Shown here in pieces: positions 1 through 8,000 of a stretch of DNA of 63,062 nucleotides. The DNA is taken from positions 1 through 63,062 of the IMG/VR virus record IMGVR_UViG_3300033429_000003; one strand, written 5' to 3'. The notes below the pieces were generated by a model. It was not told the origin of the DNA. It searched no databases and saw only the letters and a list, made by a program, of their open reading frames with translations. Position 1 is the first letter of the stretch. Each line of letters begins with the position of its first letter. The position numbers were made by a program, and so were the translations under genes. Source of the DNA: a virus.

Positions 1-948
1 GGCGTGCCCACCGAGTTTGTCTACGGTGGGATGCAGTTCTCTGGGTCCAACGTATCTATGCGGATACTGGAGAACCACTTCCTCGACCAGAAGGCTCAGC
101 GCAAGCAGCTCATCGACGACTTCATTCTGCCGAACGTCGGGGCGTACATGGGGTGGGACGTTGTCCCTTGCCACTACAAGCGTTTCAAGATGGCTGACGA
201 CCTTCAGCGGTCGGCTCTCTACCTCCAGCTCAACCAGGCCGGCAAGTTGTCCGACAAGAGCTTGCTTGAGGACCTGGACTGGGAGTCCAGCAAGGAGGCC
301 AACACCATCGAGGTCGAGCGCAACCAGGTGCTCGAGGCCCAGCGGCGCCAGGCCATTGCCCAAGCCAACATCCAGGGCGAGGCTCAGCTTGCAGCCATGA
401 AGTACCAGATGCGCGGGCAGAAGATGATGATGGAGCAGGCTCCCCCCGACGCGGCTGCCCAGGGCATGCCCGCCGAGCCCCCCAATCCTGCTGCTGGGGT
501 GCCGGGACAGATGAGCCCCATGGCCGCCGGCGGCATGCAGAACTCTGAGATGGGGATGATGAACCAGACGGGGCAGTTCCCGACCATGGAGGTCCCGCCG
601 GCAGGAGGACCTCAGGCAGGCGCGCCCCCTGGAGAAGCTCCTGCCCAACCTCAGCAAGCCCCGCAGGAAGCTGCCATGCAGCCCGCTCAATCTCAGCTGC
701 AGGCTGGACAGCAGGGTGGCGGGTATGATCTCCAGATGGTCGCGCAGCAGGTTGTGTCGTGGCTCGATCAGCTACCCGAGCACGAGCGCAACCACGAACT
801 CATCAACATGCAGCAACAGAACCCGCAGCTCTACTCCATGGTGCTGCAGATGCTGCAAACGCGTGCCGGCGCCGAGCAGAACTCAGCAGCGGCCCCACTA
901 CCCGAGCAGCGACCCCCTAGACGGGGACCTGAAGCAGCCATGGTGTGA
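1..948 (+). CDS. Portal protein, C-terminal part (gene cut by window start)
   Basis: The reading frame is already open at base 1, so the true start lies upstream. The first 100 residues resemble the C-terminal clip and stem end of large-phage portal proteins: a glycine- and serine-rich GVPTEFVYGG stretch, a long helical segment, then KMADDLQR and a short linker before an acidic helix. The last 170 residues are a low-complexity tail rich in Gln, Pro, Met, Gly and Ala, probably disordered. A portal forms the dodecameric DNA channel at one capsid vertex. The rest of a late module follows in the window, which supports the call. The assignment rests on family resemblance recalled, not on a search. 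Confidence 0.68.
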   Translation, partial: GVPTEFVYGGMQFSGSNVSMRILENHFLDQKAQRKQLIDDFILPNVGAYMGWDVVPCHYKRFKMADDLQRSALYLQLNQAGKLSDKSLLEDLDWESSKEANTIEVERNQVLEAQRRQAIAQANIQGEAQLAAMKYQMRGQKMMMEQAPPDAAAQGMPAEPPNPAAGVPGQMSPMAAGGMQNSEMGMMNQTGQFPTMEVPPAGGPQAGAPPGEAPAQPQQAPQEAAMQPAQSQLQAGQQGGGYDLQMVAQQVVSWLDQLPEHERNHELINMQQQNPQLYSMVLQMLQTRAGAEQNSAAAPLPEQRPPRRGPEAAMV

Positions 949-1018
949 CCCTATAGGGGGCACCTTTCCTGCCCACAATTCTCTTTGACTCAACGCGTCA
1001 TGTAAGTGAGGGCTAAGA

Positions 1019-1037
1019 GAGGGCGCTGGGCCCCCTC
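1019..1037. terminator. Weak hairpin between convergent genes
   Basis: GAGGG (1019-1023) and CCCTC (1033-1037) can pair around a nine-base GC-rich loop. It lies between the plus-strand portal gene and the minus-strand gene ending at 1041, where a bidirectional terminator would be expected. There is no clear T-run, so the call is tentative. Bases 949-1040 hold nothing else recognisable. Confidence 0.3.
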
Positions 1038-1040
1038 GTG

Positions 1041-1280
1041 TTACGCGGTCTTCGTCCAGCAATCTGGGCAGAGCATAGTTCTCAGGCTGTCTACCTCCTT
1101 TTGGATTCGGTCGCTGTGGACCTCGTCGTATAGGTAGTCGGCTAGGCACTCGGCGCAGCAGAAGTCCATTTCGGTCTCAGTGGCTTGCTCGAAGAAGCGG
1201 TGGGTGATGCGGATGTGTTCTGTCTTGAGGGGCAGGGCACATCCGTCGCACACGAGTAAGCCCATCTTCCCTACCGACAT
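1041..1280 (-). CDS. Small cysteine-rich putative zinc-binding protein
   Basis: A 79-residue protein with three cysteine pairs: CDGC near the N-terminus, CCAEC in the middle and CPDC close to the C-terminus. This is the look of one or two zinc ribbons of the kind found in phage DNA- or RNA-binding accessory proteins. The start at 1280 was preferred over an earlier one at 1343 because it overlaps the upstream gene's stop by only ten bases and has a GGAAAGAG stretch upstream. It is the last gene of a three-gene minus-strand cluster that divides portal from polymerase. Function unknown; other cysteine-rich folds are possible. Confidence 0.7.
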   Translation of the reverse strand: MSVGKMGLLVCDGCALPLKTEHIRITHRFFEQATETEMDFCCAECLADYLYDEVHSDRIQKEVDSLRTMLCPDCWTKTA

Positions 1281-1693
1281 GGCGGCACGTCTCTTTCCAG
1301 ACTCCAGTTCCAGATTGGGAGGTCCCAGTCGTCTACAACGCACATGATGTGCACGTGGCCCACGTTGAGACAGTCGTGGGCAAGAAGTCCTAACCGGTTC
1401 TGTCGAATCTTCAGCTCTTCTACCCTAACTACTACGTCTGGGCAGTCAGATTCCCCCTCCATCTCGAACTCCTGACTACACAGGGTGCAATACTCTTCAT
1501 CCAGGTAGAGGGTAAGGATGCCTCTTTCGTGTGCGCATGAAGTACATAGCCACTTGAGGGACTCTCCGTCTTCAAACCGGTCTTCTTCAAACTCCAGGCC
1601 GCTGTGGCCTAGGTAGAGTGATACTACTTGCAATCGGTGGAAGACGCTTCCTGGCGTAAGGTCTATTGGTTCTTGGCAGGCTAAACATTGCAT
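1271..1693 (-). CDS. Cysteine-rich hypothetical protein
   Basis: A 140-residue protein with CLAC at the very N-terminus, CTSC near residue 50 and CTLC near residue 69, giving paired cysteines suited to zinc binding, in an otherwise acidic, tryptophan-containing sequence. The ATG at 1693 is preceded by GGAGA at good distance. It overlaps the next minus-strand gene by ten bases, so the two are probably translationally coupled, and both are cysteine-rich. A strong hairpin at 1704-1754 lies just upstream. I do not recognise the family. Confidence 0.7.
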   Translation of the reverse strand: MQCLACQEPIDLTPGSVFHRLQVVSLYLGHSGLEFEEDRFEDGESLKWLCTSCAHERGILTLYLDEEYCTLCSQEFEMEGESDCPDVVVRVEELKIRQNRLGLLAHDCLNVGHVHIMCVVDDWDLPIWNWSLERDVPPCR

Positions 1694-1703
1694 TACATCT
1701 CCG

Positions 1704-1754
1704 GTGAAAGACAGGAGGGCCGGTTCTCCAGTCCGACCCTCCTGGTTCTTTCAC
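1704..1754 (-). promoter_or_regulatory. Long intergenic hairpin in the minus-strand cluster
   Basis: GTGAAAGA plus CAGGAGGG (1704-1719) pair with CCCTCCTG (1737-1744) and TCTTTCAC (1747-1754), leaving only a two-base bulge: 16 base pairs closing a 17-base loop. On the minus-strand transcript it falls between the stop of the acidic peptide gene and the ribosome site of the next gene. There is no T-tract after it, so it may be a processing or partial-termination element that sets different expression levels for the flanking genes. Confidence 0.5.
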
Positions 1755-1763
1755 TGACGTGGA

Positions 1764-1874
1764 CTACATATCCTCCTCGTAGTCCTCTTCCTCCGGTTCC
1801 AGCTCTAGGTCAGGTTCTTCCTCCATAGTGAAGTCTGAGAAGTCATCGTCCAATTCATACTGGGCATCTGACAT
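1764..1874 (-). CDS. Very acidic 36-residue peptide
   Basis: A short gene starting at ATG 1874, preceded by a purine-rich GGGGGAAA ribosome site seven bases upstream. About half of its residues are Asp or Glu, in the C-terminal two thirds especially, with almost no basic residues. It is transcribed divergently from the RNA polymerase gene. Small acidic phage peptides can be DNA mimics or bind polymerase, but nothing in the sequence proves that here. The longer open frame reaching to 2519 is antisense to the polymerase and not believed. Confidence 0.55.
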   Translation of the reverse strand: MSDAQYELDDDFSDFTMEEEPDLELEPEEEDYEEDM

Positions 1875-1886
1875 TCTATTTCCCCC

Positions 1887-1911
1887 AGACGGCAATCTAT
1901 TAGGGCCGTCT
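1887..1911. promoter_or_regulatory. Hairpin in the divergent region before the polymerase gene
   Basis: AGACGGC (1887-1893) and GCCGTCT (1905-1911) form a seven-pair stem with an eleven-base loop, followed on the plus strand by ACTTTTCTT. It could end stray plus-strand transcription or lie in the leader of the acidic peptide. A second six-pair hairpin, CGGAAG/CTTCCG, lies at 1981-1998 in the polymerase leader. Confidence 0.35.
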
Positions 1912-1948
1912 ACTTTTCTTATACCGAGTTTCCTTGCTTCCTTTCTGA

Positions 1949-1978
1949 TTGACCCGTATGGTTCAGCGCTCGTAAGAT
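1949..1978 (+). promoter_or_regulatory. Candidate sigma70-like promoter for the RNA polymerase gene
   Basis: TTGACC at 1949-1954 and TAAGAT at 1973-1978 are separated by 18 bases, and lie about 70 bases before the polymerase start. A host-type promoter here would fit a gene that must be expressed before phage-polymerase transcription. Only the consensus match supports it. Confidence 0.35.
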
Positions 1979-2045
1979 AGCGGAAGTCTGAGCTTCCGAG
2001 CCTAGACAGAGACCACTGTCCGGAATGGCAAGAAGGGAGTCGGAG

Positions 2046-5000
2046 ATGGCGCACCTGCAGCCGGTCGACGCATTTGAAACTCTCAAAGATAGAACTTCCA
2101 AGACAATATCGAGCTACTTCCCGATCGAGGGTAAGAAGAGTACCCTCCGGGCCAAGAAGGTGTGGGTGGACGACAACCTTGCATGGGGGGACTTGCGTAC
2201 TCAGAAAGACGCAAAGCTCAAGGGGCGCTCGTGGGCGGTACCTGTCCGGGCGGAGCTCGAGTTGGTCGACAAGACTACGGGGAAGGTGAAGGACACCCAG
2301 ACGGTCACTCTGGCGCAGATACCCAAGATAACAAATCGGTACAGCTACATCGTGGGCGGCAACGAGTACCAGGTGACCAACCAGTTCCGCTTGAAGGCGG
2401 GGGCGTACACTCGGGTGCGGGCCAACGGTGAGCTGACCACGCAGTGGAACCTTCCTGAGGGCGGGCTTGGGTTCGACGTCAACTTCGACCCTCGAACAAA
2501 GAAGATGACGATGCGACACGTGGGGAAGGGGTCCAACATTGCCCTGTACCCTGTGCTCAAATCCTTGGGGATGGACGACGACACGATAGAGAGGCAGTGG
2601 GGCCGGGAGATATTCAACGTCAACAAGAAGGAGAACGAAGAGGTGGCCCTCAAGAAGTTCTACAAGACCTTCAAGGGCACCAACCCCCCGAGCATGGATG
2701 CAGCGAAAAGCCTGGTAGTGGAGGAGATGGGGCGCACCAAGCTTCGTCCGGATGCCACGGCTCTCACCCTGGGTAAACCGTTCACACAGGTTACGGGCCC
2801 TGCTCTGATGGCGGGTTCCCGCAAGCTATTGCGCGTGTCCCGTCAGGAAGAGAAGCCAGACGACCGCGACGCGCTGCAGTTCAAAGACATTCTCTCCGCT
2901 GAAGACTTGGTGAGCGAGCGCTTGGAGCGTGGGCAGACCCGACGCGTCATCACTCGGAAGATAACCAACACGTTGGACAAGCGTACCAAGGTGAAAGAGA
3001 TCGTAAATCCCGACTTCTTTGGGAAGCCGGTCAGGTACTTCTTCACCAACTCTACCCTGTCAGAACGGTCTGACCAGACCAACCCGGTCAGTTTCCTCGT
3101 TGGGAACCGGCGGACAACCATAATGGGCGAGGGCGGCATCTCCAGCGACTTGCAGCTCAGCAACGAAGCCAAGTCCGTCAACCCCAGCCACATGGGTTTT
3201 CTCGATGTTATCCAAACTCCCGAGGGGGAAAAGACCGGTATTTCTCTGCAGTTAGCGATGGGCGCCCGGAAGTATGGGAAGGAGCTGAAGACTCAGGTCT
3301 ACGATGTCAAGAAGGGCAAGAACATCAACGTGACGCCGCTTCAGGCTTTGAAGGCCAACCTGGCGTTCCCCGATCAGTACAAGTGGAAGGGAAACAAGGC
3401 GACGCCTGTGGGCCCGTCCATCAAGGTGGCTGACAAGAATGGGGATATAACGACCGTCAAGCCCTCAGAGGTAGATTACGTCATGAAGTCGGCGAAGGGC
3501 GTCTTTGACATCGGGGCTAACATGATTCCCTTTCTGCAGAACGACCAAGGGAATCGAACGATGATGGGGGTGAAGCAGATCGAGCAGGCTATCGGCCTAG
3601 CAAGTAGGGAAGCTCCTCTGGTTCAGGCAGCCGGTGAGGGGGGCCGCACGGCTGAAAGGATCGTGGGTCGATTCGTGTCCCAGAGGTCCCCGGTAGACGG
3701 CGTGGTTTCCAGGGTAACCACGGAAGCCGTTTACGTGAAGGACGCGGCAGGCCGGGAGCACGAACGTCAGATCTACGACAACTTCCCGCTCAATGAGGAC
3801 AAGAGCAAGCTCCACTCCACCCCCTTGGTGAAAGTGGGAGACACCGTTAAGGCGGGGCAGACTTTGGCTGACTCCAACTTCACCCGTGGGGGTGACCTGG
3901 CGTTGGGCACCAACCTGCAGGTCGCCTACATGCCCTACAAAGGCTACAATTTCGAGGACGGAATTGTTGTCTCGGAGTCGGCAGCAAAGAAGCTGACCTC
4001 CGACCACATGTTTCGCCAGGGCATCACGGCTGAGAAGAACACCATCCTCAACAAGAAGAAGTTCCTTGCTGAGACGGCCGGGTCAGTTACGCAGGAACAG
4101 GCTGACAAGCTTGACGACTTCGCTATCGTCAAACCTGGGATGACGGTAAACCAGGGAGACGTTCTTATCGGGGCAATGAAGAAGCAGGAGGTCACCCCCG
4201 AGCAGAAGAAGCTTGGTATGTTCTCCAAATCCTTCCTACGGCCGGCTAGACCGAATGCTCTTCGGTGGGAGAAGGAAACACCGGGTGTTGTCACGCGAGT
4301 GGTCAAGCACGGGAAGGACACAACTGTCTACGTTAATACTCAGGCCCCTGCTACCATCGGGGACAAGATCGTGGGTCGGCACGGTAACAAGGGGATCATA
4401 ACGCACGTCTTGCCAGACCATGAAATGCCTAAGACCAAGAGTGGTAAGGTGGCGCAGGTACTGCTGAACCCAACTGGGATCCCCTGTTACGACGAGGAGA
4501 CGGAGTTCCTGACCACGGACGGTTGGGTGGCGGCCCAAGACATCTCTATGGACCATACCTTCGCCACCCTGAACACAAAGACGTTGGTCATGGAGTTCCA
4601 GGAACCTGAGGAGGTGTACCACATGCCCCACAAGGGGAGCATGTACTGCCTCAGGAACCAGCAGTTGGATATGATGGTGACCCCCAACCACAAGCAGTTC
4701 TCTGCTCGCCGGGGCAACCAAAAGCTGTACGGGTCCATTGACCTAGATGACCCGGAGCTGCCTTCCCTCTTCGAGTTGAAAGAGTCTAGGGAGATCGCAC
4801 GTGAGCCGCGAAGGTACTTGAAGGCTGCCAAGTGGCAAGGAGACCGAGAGTTCTTTTACTACATACCGTCCGGGTCTCCGTCAGGGGGTGGCAAGCCCGC
4901 AGCAGGGATCAATGTATCCTCGATAAGGTGGGCAGAGTTCATGGGCTGGTACCTCTCTGAGGGCAGCACCTATTTCAACCAGTCCAACTATGGGTACATC

Positions 5001-8000
5001 ACTGAGATATCTCAGAGTCGATACGCGAACCCCACGAAGTACGAGAGGGTAGAGGCCCTTGTCCAGTCGATGATGGGAGACGCCTACGAGGCGGTGGAGA
5101 GGGGCATAAGGATCAAGCACAAGGGGCTGTACGAAAAGCTATCTCCTCTGGGGAGGGCGAGGGACAAGTTCATACCTAGAGAGATTCTGGACATGCCGCC
5201 AGACCACTTGAGCGTGTTCTTGGGCGCTCTCATGGCAGGAGATGGTTCCGAATATTGGAATGAGGAGACCGGGCATTACGGGTGTAGGACGTACTGGACG
5301 TCGTCCAAGCTGCTTGCGGACGGCGTCCAAGAGGTTGCTGCAAAACTGGGGATAGCTGCCAACATCAAGAGGGAGACTCGGAATGGGGATGAGGCCTGCT
5401 ACTACCTCTCCTTGAGTGGCAGTCGCATAGCCCCTTGGGTGAACTGGTCTACCACTACCAAGGCGCACCAGTACGAAGAGTGGGTCCAGTACGACGGAAT
5501 GGTCCACTGTACTACGGTACCGAACGGAGTCTTGTTGGTACGCCGCAATGGCAAGGCCGTATTCAGCGGGAACAGCCGTATCAACGTGGGGCAGGTCTTG
5601 GAAACGGCTGCGGCCAAGATAGCGGAGAAGACGGGGAAGACTTACGAGGTCAACAACTTCGACCCTAACAACAAGGACTATACCAGGAATCTGTTGAAGG
5701 AGCTCAAAGCACACGGCATCAAGGACACTGAGGAGATGGTGGACCCGGCGACGGACAAGTCTTTTGGCCAGGTTCTCTTTGGCCCCCAATACATTCTCAA
5801 GCTCCACCACACTGCGGCCAAAGGTCTGATCGCTCGCTCACGGCACTCCTACGATTCGAACATGGTTCCTACCCGTGGTGGCCCGAAGGGTGGTCAGACC
5901 CTGGACGCCATGGGCATGTACGCTTTGCTGGCGCACAACGCTAGGGAAAATATCCGTGAGGCTCAGACCTACAAAAGCGACAATAACGACAAGTTTTGGG
6001 AGATGATTCAGTCTGGAGACTCACCACCGACGCCGAAGGTTCCTTTCGTCTTCAAGAAGTTTGAGGGGTACCTCCGGGGTATGGGCGTGGACACCGTTAA
6101 GGAGGGCAACGACTTAATCTTGCAGCCCTTGACGGACAAGAAGACTCTCGAGATGAGCAATGGCGAAATCAAGAACCCGAGCCATTCACTACGAGCGAAG
6201 GACCTAAACCCTGAACGCGGTGGTATATTCGACCCCAAGGTTACAGGGACAAAGAGTGTCACCAAAGGACTTGGCGCCAAGTGGTCTCACATAAAGCTGT
6301 CCGAGCGTATGCCGAACCCCGTCTTTGAGAAACCGATTGCTGCCTTGTTGGGCATCCCCGAGAAGCACGTGGGGGCCGTCGTGGCGGGAAGGAAGGAACT
6401 CGAAGGCAAAACGGGGCCAGAAGCTATCTCCAGCGCCTTGAACAAGATCAATGTCGACAAGGAGGCGGAGGCCTTAAGGGCTGCTCTGCCTACCATGCGA
6501 ACGTCGCACTTGAACAAGGCCAACAAGAAGATGAAGCACCTACGTGCTCTACAGAAGGCGGGAATGAGTCCTGTGGACGCGTACATGATGAGGCACCTGC
6601 CCGTGCTGCCACCTACTATGAGGCCCGTCAGCATACGGGACAGCGGAGACCTTGTATTCGACGACCTCAACAATCTCTACACCTCTATCGGGAAGACCAA
6701 CTACCAACTCAACACCATGGACCCGGCGATGCCGGAAGAGGAGAAGAGGCCTCTACAAGAGTCCATGTATGATGAGCTCAAGGCCCTTACCCTCACGGGG
6801 ACAGAGAGCCAGGGCAGACATCTAAACGGTATCGCTGAAACCATTGCGGGCAGGGGAAGCCCCAAGGAAGGGTTCTTCCAGCAGAAGGTGATCGGCCGTC
6901 GGCAAGACCTGTCGATGCGGGGCACCATTGTTCCTGAACCGTCTCTTTCCCTGGACGAGGTGGCTATTCCTCGCAAGGCTGCCGCCGAGCTCTACAAGCC
7001 TTTTGTCGTGGCCAACCTTGTGAGTCGCCGGGGCTACTCTCCACTTATGGCCCAACAGAAAGTGAAGGAAGACGGGGTGGAATCCAGGTCAGCTTTGGAC
7101 GAGGTGGCGGCAGAGCGCCCACTTTTACTCAAGCGCGACCCCGTACTTCACAAGTATGGCGTGCAGGCGTTCAAACCCAAGCTGGTGTCCGGGCAGGCAA
7201 TCAAGATCCATCCCCTGGCTACCACGGGATACAACGCAGACTTCGACGGGGACAAGATGTCTGCCTACGTCCCTGTCAGCCAGAAGGCCGTCCAAGAAGC
7301 CTGGAAGATGATACCTTCCAACAACTTGTTTAGTCCCTCTACCGGCTTCGTGATGTTCAAACCAACCCAGGAGTCCATGCAAGGGTTGTTCAAGCTGACA
7401 GAGATGGGCAAGAAGACCAACAAGTCCTTCAAGACTGCCGGTGCGGCCGCGCGGGCTGTAAAGAGTGGGGAGATAGGACTCGACGATGTAGTTACGATTC
7501 AAGACTTCAGTGGGGTGTCCAACTTGGACAAGCTGGCAGCGGCCCCCAAGCGGACGACGGTGGGCCGAATGATGGTCTACAACGCGCTCCCAGAAGAGGT
7601 CCGATCAGAGTCTATGCTGACTGACAAGAACTTCGTCCTCAATAAGGGAAACCTGCAAGACCTGCTGACGAACGTGGCTGCGATGGATAAGGGGAGCTTC
7701 GGCACGGTGTCCGACAAACTCAAAGACTTAGGCAACTCCCGGTCTACAGGGATGTCTATAAGCTTGGAGGACTTCCTGTCAGACCATGAAGACCGGGATA
7801 GGGTCATGAATCAAGCCCGTAAGGTGGAGAATCAGATCCGAGCTGACAAGAAGCTTTCCCCTGCAAAGAGGGATGAAAAGATAGTACAGCTCTACGTCGG
7901 CGCCGGGAAAGAGATAGACGCAAAGACCAAAGCAAGGGCTGACGCCAAGCCCAACCGGATGTACGATTGGGTACGGTCGGGGGCCAGAGGAAGTTGGGAC

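Noticed and set aside
2025-2045. ATG 2025 as the polymerase start
   Set aside because: There is no ribosome site before it, while ATG 2046 has AAGGGAG at ideal distance. The seven extra codons add nothing conserved.
1764-2519. A 251-codon minus-strand frame reaching into the polymerase gene
   Set aside because: Only the last 36 codons, outside the polymerase gene and with their own ribosome site, look real. The remainder is antisense to the conserved beta N-terminus.
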